A DNA stretch of 5,866 nucleotides from assembly GCA_014377155.1 (NCBI GenBank), contig JACMQD010000241.1:1-5866 (forward strand), written 5' to 3'. Below, piece after piece: positions 1 through 5,509 of the stretch (positions are counted from its first letter, which is position 1; each line of letters starts with the position of its first letter). Below the pieces are notes generated by a model that was not told the origin of the DNA, searched no databases, and worked only from the letters and a program-made list of their open reading frames with translations. Position numbers and translations under genes: made by a program. The DNA is from Herminiimonas sp. Lineage in GTDB: Bacteria > Pseudomonadota > Gammaproteobacteria > Burkholderiales > Burkholderiaceae.

Positions 1-258
1 TACCGTGAGATCATGCGTAATCGGTTTGCGCAGTGGTCCGACGTGACCTCTTCCAACTTTGTTTTTCAATGATAGGTCGAGCAGATGCATGAAAAGTTTG
101 GTCTGAAATTTTCGGCGCACTTTTTTAATAAGTTAACCTGACCGTACCCTTATTTGGCATCGGATCGGATCAGTAAAATTGAGGCCGCATCGTACCATCA
201 ACCGCTTTTCGATTTCGAAGTGCACCAACGCCATAAAATGGTAATCGATTTGGCGTAA
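1..258 (+). pseudogene. Decayed SNF2-type helicase fragment (tentative)
   Basis: A single plus-strand frame from base 1 to the TAA at 256-258 reads as protein-like sequence but carries in-frame stops at 70-72 (TGA), 73-75 (TAG) and 139-141 (TGA). Around the first two stops it reads SSNFVFQ, stop, stop, VEQMHEKFGLKF. In SNF2-family helicases the segment after motif I/Ia commonly reads like 'ANLTFQWQREMKEKF'. The two adjacent stops sit exactly where W and Q are expected, and TGG to TGA and CAG to TAG are single transitions. Further on, ISKIEAASYHQPLFDFEVH could be the worn-down approach to a DEAH box, but no intact motif II is present. Nothing here can be functional. The match is from memory of family sequences only, so this could also be a chance open stretch. 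Confidence 0.33.
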
Positions 259-306
259 ACTCGACCAAAAAAATTGACCTTTCATTTTTTGCTCAGCAAG
301 TTGACA
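259..306. other. Junction segment, possible IS terminus
   Basis: This AT-rich stretch separates the decayed plus-strand fragment from the truncated oxidoreductase gene. Read on the minus strand, the boundary at 306 begins TGTCAACTTGCTGAGC. A 5'-TGT end is typical of IS21 and IS481 family elements, among others. Homology of the oxidoreductase frame stops at about this point, so a recombination or insertion boundary is likely between roughly 300 and 312. No matching inverted repeat or target duplication can be seen, because the other end would lie outside the window. The IS assignment is weak. Confidence 0.2.
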
Positions 307-479
307 GTACCCTCGCGCACGCCGTTTTCGAAAGGCAGCGTAACAGTGTTAGCGTCGGCGGCCAGTGCCGCCAGCGCGGTACTGCCGAACTCGGACGCGG
401 CACCCAATGTATCGGCCTGGCGCAGGAAGTTACGCCGCTACGCGGTCCTTTTTGGAAGTGAGACAATAGGTTTTTCCAT
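282..479 (-). pseudogene. Truncated Tat-exported molybdopterin oxidoreductase (sulfite oxidase type)
   Basis: The frame starts at the ATG at 477-479, preceded by a good ribosome binding site (GGAGA about 7 nt upstream), which marks it as a former real gene. It reads MEKPIVSLPKRTA, then an amber stop at codon 14 (438-440), then RRNFLRQADTLGAASEFG. RRNFLR is a twin-arginine export motif followed by an alanine-rich hydrophobic stretch. The following TVTLPFENGVRE resembles the first residues of mature periplasmic sulfite-oxidase-type molybdoenzymes, usually written 'LPFENGERELV.YPQKRP'. After VRE the match ends and an unrelated nine-residue tail (GTVNLLSKK) runs to a TGA at 282-284. The whole catalytic, molybdopterin-binding part is missing. 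The amber codon is one transition from CAG. The gene is 74 nt downstream of the beta-propeller gene on the same strand, so it was probably the last gene of that operon. The exact subfamily is uncertain. Confidence 0.6.
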
Positions 480-527
480 GCTTGTCTCCAGTATTGTTGT
501 TGTCATGTTTCACAAACCATCACTTTT

Positions 528-558
528 TGTAAGCCGGCCGTACACAAGCAGGCTTACA
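528..558. repeat. 8-bp inverted repeat at the end of the propeller gene
   Basis: TGTAAGCC (528-535) and GGCTTACA (551-558) form a perfect 8-bp inverted repeat with a 15-nt spacer. The propeller gene's stop codon lies inside one arm. In the minus-strand direction the stem is followed by AAAAAG rather than a U-tract, so it is not a canonical intrinsic terminator. It could be a transcript-end stem, a processing site or a protein-binding site between this gene and the oxidoreductase remnant. Confidence 0.4.
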
Positions 559-1948
559 TTGCGCTTACCAACACAGCCTTGGAGGCATCGGCTGGCGCGT
601 CGCCCTCCATCACGACGATCTTGCTCGGTGTCGCCTGCTTGTCGGACAGCGTCGTGGTGACTTCGCGCAGCGGTCCGATCGCCGTGCCGTTGGCGCCGCC
701 CATCGGGTTGGTCTTGAAGGTGGCCACCGCTGCTTTCTGACCCGTCACATAGACGTTGTACACCGTTTGCGGCTTGAGCTTGAAGAGCGACACTTCGAGC
801 GCATCGACCACGCCCAGGTTACGCGACACGACAAATCCCTTGGCGTCACCGGCGACTGCCTTGAGCGCGATATTGATCGGTTCGCTGTTGCCGCGCGCTG
901 TCAGGTTGGCCATGCCGTCACCTTCGGGCACCGCTTTCGATACGTACACCAACGCCTGCGGCGCTTGTCCTACAGGAGCGCGGGCGATGACCTTGTTGCT
1001 GGCGGTGTCGATGACCTCGACGGCGTCGCCGTTTTCCAGTCCGACATAGACCCGGCTGCCGTCATCCGAGGTCCAGACACCATGTGGTAGGGCGCCGGTA
1101 GGGATCGTCGCCATCAGCTTGGGCGTGTCGTCGGTCGTGTAGACCTTGACGGCGTTTTCGCCACCAATGGTGATATACGCATAGGTGCTACCGCCGACCT
1201 TGGCGAACGCCAGATGGTTGGTAATCATGCCGGTATCAAACACGCCCTTGACCTCCAGCTTGTCGGTATCGATGCGCGTGACCTTGCCAACGTCCTTGTG
1301 CGTCATCCACACTTCCTTGAAGTCCGGCGAAAACTGCAGAAATGGCGAAAACGGACTGACCACCTTGATTTGCTTGATGATCTTGTGCGACTTGACGTCG
1401 ATGATATCGACTATCGGATTGAAACTCGATACGACGAATGCCAGTTTACCGTCGGGATGGAACAACACCATGCCGGGGCCGGCCGTGGTATCGATTCGGC
1501 GCGTTTCCTTGAAGGCGATCGGATCGATTACCGAAATATAATTTTCGCCACGCACCACCGCCCAGACTTCCTTGCCGTCGGCGGTAAAAAAGCCTTCATG
1601 CGGCGAGCGGCCGATGTAGGTGACGCCTTTGACCTTATTGGTCGCCGTGTCGATGAAGGTCACCGAATTTGAGCCGTTGGCAATCGCGATCAAGGTCTTG
1701 TGATCCGGCGAGAAGCCGAGACCGTGCACATTAATTTCACCCTTGTAAAGTGGTGACAACACATCGGGACGCTGATTGCCGAGTTTGATCTGACCCAGTA
1801 ACGTGTTCGTAACCGGATTGATCACCGACACTGTGTTGCTGTTCTGATCGGCGGTATAGACGCGGTCCCGGCCATCGGGTGCGGCGCTGGCAGAATGGGC
1901 GAGTGCGACACTGACCGCCAATGCGCAGAGAAGGGATGAGTTTTTCAT
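554..1948 (-). CDS. Exported YVTN-family seven-bladed beta-propeller protein
   Basis: The 464-residue product opens with a Sec signal peptide (MKNSSLLCALAVSVALAHSASA, cleavage near residue 22-23), so it should be periplasmic or exported. Residues about 30-336 contain seven repeats of the YVTN/YncE type. Each has a 'hpdG/spD..' turn, a strand such as VWAVVRG or VYVGLEN, then an 'xVxVIDtatnKVi..I' strand, for example VSVINPVTNTLLGQI, VTFIDTATNKVKGV and VEVIDTASNKVIARA. Such propellers bind partner proteins or ligands and have no common catalytic residues. Residues about 337-464 lie outside the propeller and look beta-rich (LKPQTVYNVYVTG, VATFKTNPMGGANG); I cannot assign that domain. The start is the ATG at 1946-1948, 27 nt after the DUF305 stop, with only a weak GGAAAA ribosome site. 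It is co-directional with the sigma, anti-sigma and DUF305 genes and probably co-transcribed. The former downstream partner, a molybdoenzyme, is now broken. Confidence 0.88.
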   Translation of the reverse strand: MKNSSLLCALAVSVALAHSASAAPDGRDRVYTADQNSNTVSVINPVTNTLLGQIKLGNQRPDVLSPLYKGEINVHGLGFSPDHKTLIAIANGSNSVTFIDTATNKVKGVTYIGRSPHEGFFTADGKEVWAVVRGENYISVIDPIAFKETRRIDTTAGPGMVLFHPDGKLAFVVSSFNPIVDIIDVKSHKIIKQIKVVSPFSPFLQFSPDFKEVWMTHKDVGKVTRIDTDKLEVKGVFDTGMITNHLAFAKVGGSTYAYITIGGENAVKVYTTDDTPKLMATIPTGALPHGVWTSDDGSRVYVGLENGDAVEVIDTASNKVIARAPVGQAPQALVYVSKAVPEGDGMANLTARGNSEPINIALKAVAGDAKGFVVSRNLGVVDALEVSLFKLKPQTVYNVYVTGQKAAVATFKTNPMGGANGTAIGPLREVTTTLSDKQATPSKIVVMEGDAPADASKAVLVSAM

Positions 1949-1975
1949 ATGAGAATTTTTCCAGAGTGGATTAGA

Positions 1976-2446
1976 TTATTTGGGTGGGACCGGCACGCGC
2001 GGTTGCAGCGCCTGGTAGCGTTTCAGCCATGCCTGCATCAGCTTGATTTCGTTCTGTTGTTCGGTCAGGATACCTTGCGCAAGATTTTGCAACTCAGGGT
2101 CCTTGTTGTAGAGCAGCAGCGCCTTGGCCATGTCGATGGCGCCCTGATGGTGGGGAATCATCATCGTGACGAAATCATGTTCGGCCACGCCGCTCATCGG
2201 TGCGCGCCGCATGCCGTCGTCCATGACCGCCATGGCATCGTTCATCAGCGCGGAAAACGGCTTGGCGGTACTGGCCACGAATGGCGCCGGTGATTTTTGT
2301 GTTGGTACCGGATGCTGATGCTGATGTATATCCTGTGCAGCGGCCGGCAGCCATGCAGCGCTTAGCGAGCAGGAAATGCTGACAACCAGCAACCGACTCC
2401 GGTGGGTCCAGAGTAGATAGGCTGATTTAAATGCGGGCGATTTCAT
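1976..2446 (-). CDS. DUF305 family exported four-helix protein
   Basis: The 156-residue product has a long signal peptide: a basic n-region to residue 18, a hydrophobic core at about 19-36, and a likely cleavage after AAA at about 37. A His-rich stretch HQHQH (41-45) follows. The DUF305 hallmark MMIPHHQGAIDMA lies at 95-107, with a Met-rich helix before it (MNDAMAVMDDGM, 68-79). DUF305 proteins are ferritin-like helical bundles; the cyanobacterial member CopM binds copper through Met and His residues. The His and Met clusters here make periplasmic metal binding plausible but unproven. The start ATG (2444-2446) overlaps the anti-sigma stop by 4 nt (ATGA), which indicates translational coupling and decides the start. 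The length is normal for a single-domain member. Confidence 0.88.
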   Translation of the reverse strand: MKSPAFKSAYLLWTHRSRLLVVSISCSLSAAWLPAAAQDIHQHQHPVPTQKSPAPFVASTAKPFSALMNDAMAVMDDGMRRAPMSGVAEHDFVTMMIPHHQGAIDMAKALLLYNKDPELQNLAQGILTEQQNEIKLMQAWLKRYQALQPRVPVPPK

Positions 2447-3237
2447 GATGGCTTTTCCAGTTGTTCGTAGACGGTAGTGGCAATGCGCATGAGCTCGCCT
2501 TTATTGATGCCTGCGGACAGTGCATAACCGAACTTGCCGTCGATCCAGTAAAACACGTTGACCGGGCCTTCCTGTGCAAACTTGAATCCAGTGTCCTTGT
2601 TTTGCGCCTGCTCGGTCGAGACATACAAGGTCAGGCGCTGACCGGTCGCATCGTGGTACATGAACTGTGCCACCGGTCCGCTCTGCCCTGGCAACAGGCG
2701 CCCGCCGATCAGTTCATAGCCGAGCTTGCCGAGCTTGGGTGGCCGGATCTGGGTGCCGATGCGTTTCGAGAGCCACGCTACGAGCTGGTCTTCCTGGTCC
2801 GCGCCGATTTCAACCGGACGTTTTATATCGGGACTGAAAACGACATGCGCAATGGCAGCCTGACGCGCAAGGCTGGCGAACTGCTGTGTCGTAGCCGGCA
2901 TCGCGGTGGTACTGCGTGCAAGCTGGGCGCCTTGCTGTCCATGCAGCGCCCAACCGGCGCCGCCACTGGCAACGGCGATCACTAGGCCGGCTGCCAAGCG
3001 CTGCAGCATCCAGCCAACCTTGCGCGGCGGTGCCGACAGGCGAGCCGGAACGGGTTCGTCCAGTACCGGATCAAAAAGTGCGCCTAAGCTCGCATTTTGC
3101 GCCTGATACGCCTGTACCCGCGCCAGCTCATCGGGACGTGAGGCGAGATAGGCTTCAATTTCCGCGTGCCGCACAGCAGGCAGCAAACCATCGACATAGG
3201 CGTGCAAATCGGCTTCGGTAACAAGAAAATTAGTCAT
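2443..3237 (-). CDS. Transmembrane anti-sigma factor
   Basis: The 264-residue product has the arrangement of an ECF anti-sigma factor. A cytoplasmic N-terminal helical domain (about 5-60; DLHAYVDGLLPAVRHAEIEAY, then PDELARVQAY) is followed by a linker, one membrane helix (about 81-98, LAAGLVIAVASGGAGWAL) and a periplasmic domain to residue 264. The N-terminal pattern 'LHAYVDG.L...R..E..YLA..P' is typical of proteobacterial anti-sigma factors that hold an ECF sigma factor at the membrane. The zinc-ligand H-x3-C-x2-C of ZAS-type anti-sigmas is absent; there is no Cys in the whole protein. Its start overlaps the sigma factor stop by 4 nt, and its own stop overlaps the DUF305 start by 4 nt. This points to coupled synthesis of the sigma/anti-sigma pair. 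The periplasmic domain is the likely sensor; its signal is not evident from sequence. Confidence 0.87.
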   Translation of the reverse strand: MTNFLVTEADLHAYVDGLLPAVRHAEIEAYLASRPDELARVQAYQAQNASLGALFDPVLDEPVPARLSAPPRKVGWMLQRLAAGLVIAVASGGAGWALHGQQGAQLARSTTAMPATTQQFASLARQAAIAHVVFSPDIKRPVEIGADQEDQLVAWLSKRIGTQIRPPKLGKLGYELIGGRLLPGQSGPVAQFMYHDATGQRLTLYVSTEQAQNKDTGFKFAQEGPVNVFYWIDGKFGYALSAGINKGELMRIATTVYEQLEKPS

Positions 3238-3740
3238 TTCACTACTTTCAATGGCGAAGTAAAGGTGCGACCTTCCATCACCGCACGCAGTTTTTCCCGG
3301 GCGCGGGACAGGCGCGACATGACGGTGCCCACAGGGATCCCCAAACTTGCCGCGACTTCGTCATAGGTCATTTCTTCCAACGCAACCAGAAGCAAGATTT
3401 CACGCTGTTCGGTCGGCAGCTGGCGCAAGGCATATTCCATATCGCGTATTTCCAGTCCGTGTGTCTGCGTTGCTTTGACGTGCGGCATCGGGGTGTGATC
3501 GTCTAATTCCTCGGTTAATAGAGACGGCTTGCGGATACGGTCGACATGCATGTTGTGCATGATCCCAAAGAGCCACGCGCGCATGTTGCTATGGCGCTGG
3601 AATGTGGCCAGCTTTTGCCAACCACGTTCCAGCGTATCCTGCACCAGGTCATCGGCGCCAGTGCGATTGCCGATCAGCGCACGTGCGTAACGGCGCAAGC
3701 GAGGAATACAGGCTACCAACTGCGCGCTTGCATTTTGCAT
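3234..3740 (-). CDS. ECF-type RNA polymerase sigma factor
   Basis: The 168-residue product has the usual two-domain ECF layout. Sigma region 2 is at about 8-71, with DDLVQDTLERGW for the core-binding 2.1/2.2 region and MRAWLFGIMHNMHVDRIRK for the -10 recognition part. A short acidic linker follows. Region 4 is at about 101-154: LRQLPTEQREILLLVALEEMTYDEVA, then the helix-turn-helix SLGIPVGTVMSRLSRAREKLR. It would direct polymerase to a small regulon, probably including its own operon. I chose the ATG at 3738-3740, which has GATGGAAC upstream, rather than the in-frame TTG one codon earlier. The anti-sigma gene overlaps the 3' end by 4 nt, as expected for a cognate pair. The stop of a short upstream frame overlaps this start as TGATG. 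Confidence 0.92.
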   Translation of the reverse strand: MQNASAQLVACIPRLRRYARALIGNRTGADDLVQDTLERGWQKLATFQRHSNMRAWLFGIMHNMHVDRIRKPSLLTEELDDHTPMPHVKATQTHGLEIRDMEYALRQLPTEQREILLLVALEEMTYDEVAASLGIPVGTVMSRLSRAREKLRAVMEGRTFTSPLKVVK

Positions 3741-3770
3741 CAATGTTCCATCACGTTAGGCGCACCAATC

Positions 3771-3800
3771 GATGTCGATTTGAAGAAATTGCGAAATTCC
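3771..3800 (-). promoter_or_regulatory. Candidate ECF-type promoter of the sigma operon
   Basis: On the minus strand GGAATTT (from 3800) is followed, after about 16-17 nt, by CGACAT (to about 3771), with the sigma factor ATG some 30 nt further on. ECF promoters often have a GGAAC-like -35 and a CGTC-like -10 with a 16-17 nt spacer, so autoregulation is plausible. The match is imperfect in both boxes and was found by eye only. Confidence 0.22.
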
Positions 3801-3886
3801 GGTTCTTGATTGTCGATACCATGCCATACATTCTTGAGGTCGTACCCGGCACACTCACCTCGGGATAGATCACCCTTGTTTTTGAC

Positions 3887-3913
3887 GGGATGCGAGCCAT
3901 TGGCATCGCACCC
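3887..3913. repeat. Strong stem-loop between the NTF2-like gene and the sigma operon
   Basis: The segments GGG (3887-3889), TGCGA (3891-3895) and GCC (3896-3898) pair with GGC (3902-3904), TCGCA (3906-3910) and CCC (3911-3913). This gives an 11-bp stem with a 3-nt loop and one bulged A on each side (at 3890 and 3905, plus strand). It lies 11 nt after the NTF2-like stop codon. No U-tract follows it on the minus strand, and on the plus strand TTTTT comes only 8 nt beyond the stem. It is therefore a non-canonical terminator or an RNA-stabilising stem rather than a textbook intrinsic terminator. Confidence 0.5.
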
Positions 3914-3924
3914 ACCATGACTTT

Positions 3925-4353
3925 TTAGTAAGCGGCAATTGCCAGCTTGGGATCGATCTGCCATGTTTCGCTAACCAGCTTGCCGTCGCGGTAGGTCAAC
4001 ACATACCGTACCTTGATTGACATTTTTCCGTCGAACTGGACATTCGCGAGTACCGTGGCGCCTTTCGGATTAATCGATTCTTCCAGATTGTTGATCGTTA
4101 CCTTCTGTGGGCCGACTGCCTTTCCAAATTTCTCCCAGGTGCCGCGAATGGTGTCCTGACTAACGTAGGTGCCATCGAGAGGGCCGCCGACCCAGTTGAG
4201 CTGGGCGCTATCGGCATAGCCGCGCATGATGATTGGTATGTCGCCAACGCCGATTGCCGCGAAATGCGTTTGCGCCGCGTCAGCCGCTGGACCGGCCAGG
4301 GCGCTGCCGATAGAGAGTGCCAAAAGGGATGAAGCGATAAATAATTGTTTCAT
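3925..4353 (-). CDS. Exported NTF2/SnoaL-like family protein
   Basis: The start chosen is the ATG at 4351-4353, giving 142 residues that begin with a clear Sec signal peptide (MKQLFIASSLLALSIGSALA, cleavage at about residue 20). The frame is open upstream to 4425, but that would put 24 non-signal residues in front of the hydrophobic core. The mature part fits the NTF2/SnoaL cone fold: an N-terminal helix (AADAAQTHFAAIGVGD), IIMRGYADSAQLNWVGGPLDGTYVSQDTIRGTWEKF, then three strands ending VRYVLTYRDGKLVSETWQID. Many such proteins are described as DUF4440 or 'nuclear transport factor 2 family', and no catalytic role can be read here. The ribosome site is weak. The gene is upstream of and co-directional with the sigma operon, separated from it by about 180 nt and a strong stem-loop, so it is probably its own unit, perhaps a target of the same sigma factor. 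Confidence 0.8.
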   Translation of the reverse strand: MKQLFIASSLLALSIGSALAGPAADAAQTHFAAIGVGDIPIIMRGYADSAQLNWVGGPLDGTYVSQDTIRGTWEKFGKAVGPQKVTINNLEESINPKGATVLANVQFDGKMSIKVRYVLTYRDGKLVSETWQIDPKLAIAAY

Positions 4354-4423
4354 GATCTTGGCTACGAAGGGGTAGTTGAGTGTGTTCACATGGAGGTAAA
4401 CGCGTTGCGTGGCGATGTATTCC

Positions 4424-4443
4424 ATATTTTTAAAAATATTTTT
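4424..4443. repeat. AT-only palindromes upstream of the NTF2-like gene
   Basis: ATATTTTTAAAAATAT (4424-4439) is a perfect 16-bp palindrome and overlaps a second perfect palindrome, AAAAATATTTTT (4432-4443). They lie 71-90 nt upstream of the chosen ATG at 4353, in otherwise mixed sequence. This suggests an AT-rich upstream promoter element or operator. It is not followed by features of a terminator for the YeiH-type remnant. Confidence 0.35.
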
Positions 4444-4479
4444 ATCTTGGTGTTCCGGCGACCGTGACCTTTGAAAAAG

Positions 4480-4680
4480 TTAACCCATTAAAAACATGAC
4501 AAGCCGATTGATTGCGGCACCGCCAGCGACCAACCAGCAAAACAGAAACGTTGCCAGAATCAGCGGTTTCGGTCCGGCACGTCGGATCGCCGACACATGC
4601 GTGCTCAAACCAAGGGCCGCCATCGCCATTGCCAGCAGCAGCGTGTCAAACTGCTGTCGAAGGAAGCCGTTAAAAAGCCT
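4480..4680 (-). pseudogene. 3' remnant of a YeiH/UPF0324 family membrane protein gene
   Basis: The minus-strand frame ending with TAA at 4480-4482 reads [21 protein letters not shown], then [17 protein letters not shown], then [20 protein letters not shown]. This matches the C-terminal two membrane segments of the YeiH/UPF0324 family ('putative sulfate exporter'), where '[13 protein letters not shown]....IR.AG.KPL.LA..LF.WLV..G' is characteristic. The usual family length is around 330-350 residues, so only about the last 65 remain. The 5' part has been displaced by the ISKra4-type element. The open frame continues a further 39 codons into the IS, but that portion ([14 protein letters not shown] and so on) is IS sequence in another frame. 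No promoter or start belongs to the remnant. Confidence 0.72.
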
Positions 4681-5509
4681 GGGAAGTTTGCTGCTGCCAT
4701 GGCCAAGACACGCGTCGTCTTCCAATCCATGGGACCTGCTGCTGCGCGTACTCATGGAACTCTTTATTGAGAAGTGCGACCCGAATTTGGGCAACACAAT
4801 GTGCGCCGATCGGGGTCCATCGCATCTGCTGGTCTTTACACATACGTCTGCCGATGATGCGATTTATCGACGATTCAACAAAGCCTGTAGCAATCCGTCG
4901 CCCCGATTTTTGCCAGGTACGATAATCAATCAGCGTGTCAATGTTCTTCTCAAGGTAGTACATGACGTTTAACAGCTTATGCTTGGCGTTTTTGATTTCT
5001 GACGTCATGCCAGGTTGCCGTTTTTCCCGAGGCTCGAGCAATTTATACAAGCGATTGACGAGCTTTTGCCCGCTAGCAGTCTTCCCTGTCCAAATTCGAT
5101 TCCGGAAGCGTACAAACAAATCCAGCATCTCAAAGGCTGAGCCTTTCTCCGTGATCTGGCCATAGGCTAACGGCGTGATGGCTTGATCAAGATAATGTAA
5201 GGTGCGACCAATGTGCGCCCAATCGAGTACCCACTGACTTTGGTGAGGAAGTGCAGTTGCAAGTTCTGCAAGGTCTTTCGCGCCGTCGCTGAGTACACAA
5301 ACTTCATCGGTTTGGTTATACCCACTGTCCTCAAGAAACTGGGCCATATCGACATGGAGCTTTGCCGTGCGTGGCAGAGCTGATACCCACACCCGTGGTC
5401 CCGGGCCCATCGCACCTACAGCTGCGACGACAATAGCAAAAGAAGAGGCGTCTTTCCCGGGCATCCAACTCCGATGCTGCGGACCGCACTTGGCGCGACG
5501 AACATAACC
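4681..5509 (-). mobile_element. Partial ISKra4-family insertion sequence
   Basis: The element contains the interrupted ISKra4 transposase and ends within the YeiH-type gene. The boundary is placed near 4681, where the plus strand reads GGGAAGTTTGCTGCTGCC and the membrane protein homology begins on the other side. The boundary is approximate (about 4660-4690), because the second terminus and the target duplication are beyond the IS6 copy and outside the window. Confidence 0.65.
5502..5509. other. Predicted 8-bp target site of the IS6 insertion
   Basis: The eight bases next to the IS6 left end are ACATAACC. IS6-family elements generate 8-bp target duplications, so if this copy arrived by simple transposition the same octamer should follow its right end beyond the window. 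Absence of the second copy would suggest recombination between IS6 copies. Confidence 0.4.

Larger units (their letters stand above)
4670..5509 (-). pseudogene. ISKra4-family transposase, 5' part cut off by an IS6 insertion
   Basis: The frame is open from the IS6 boundary at 5509 to a TAA at 4670-4672, giving 279 residues starting GYVRRAKCGPQHRSWMPGKD. It carries family landmarks in order: GYVRR, normally just after the first catalytic Asp, which is missing here; VCVLSDGAKDLAEL with the second Asp; [35 protein letters not shown] with the catalytic Glu; and [24 protein letters not shown]. ISKra4-family transposases are usually around 400-500 residues, so roughly the N-terminal third or more is separated by the IS6 copy. 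An ATG at 5462-5464 could start a 264-residue product, but it would lack the first catalytic Asp, so it is not expected to be active. The last few codons may be read from target DNA, because the IS boundary probably falls near 4681. Confidence 0.82.

Noticed and set aside
1..306. Intact defence system (for example DISARM-like) based on the helicase-like fragment
   Set aside because: Only a short, multiply stopped fragment is present, with no partner genes in the window.
528..558. Inverted repeat as an intrinsic terminator
   Set aside because: The stem is followed by an A-run on the minus strand and by ATTGCG on the plus strand, so neither strand has a U-tract.
274..660. Plus-strand open frame of 128 codons
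   Set aside because: It lies antisense to the truncated oxidoreductase gene and the end of the propeller gene, has no ribosome site and has an arginine/serine-rich composition typical of a shadow frame.
756..1672. Several plus-strand open frames inside the propeller gene
   Set aside because: They are antisense to a well-supported gene and show no recognisable domain.
3741..3743. TTG as the start of the sigma factor
   Set aside because: An ATG follows directly with a suitable purine-rich stretch upstream; the extra residue adds nothing.
4354..4425. Longer start for the NTF2-like gene
   Set aside because: It would add 24 residues before a clear signal peptide and start in the AT-rich presumed promoter region.
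4681..4797. N-terminal 39 codons of the frame that includes the YeiH-type remnant, as a true gene start
   Set aside because: This part is ISKra4 sequence read in a non-coding frame; the transposase frame is the real one there.
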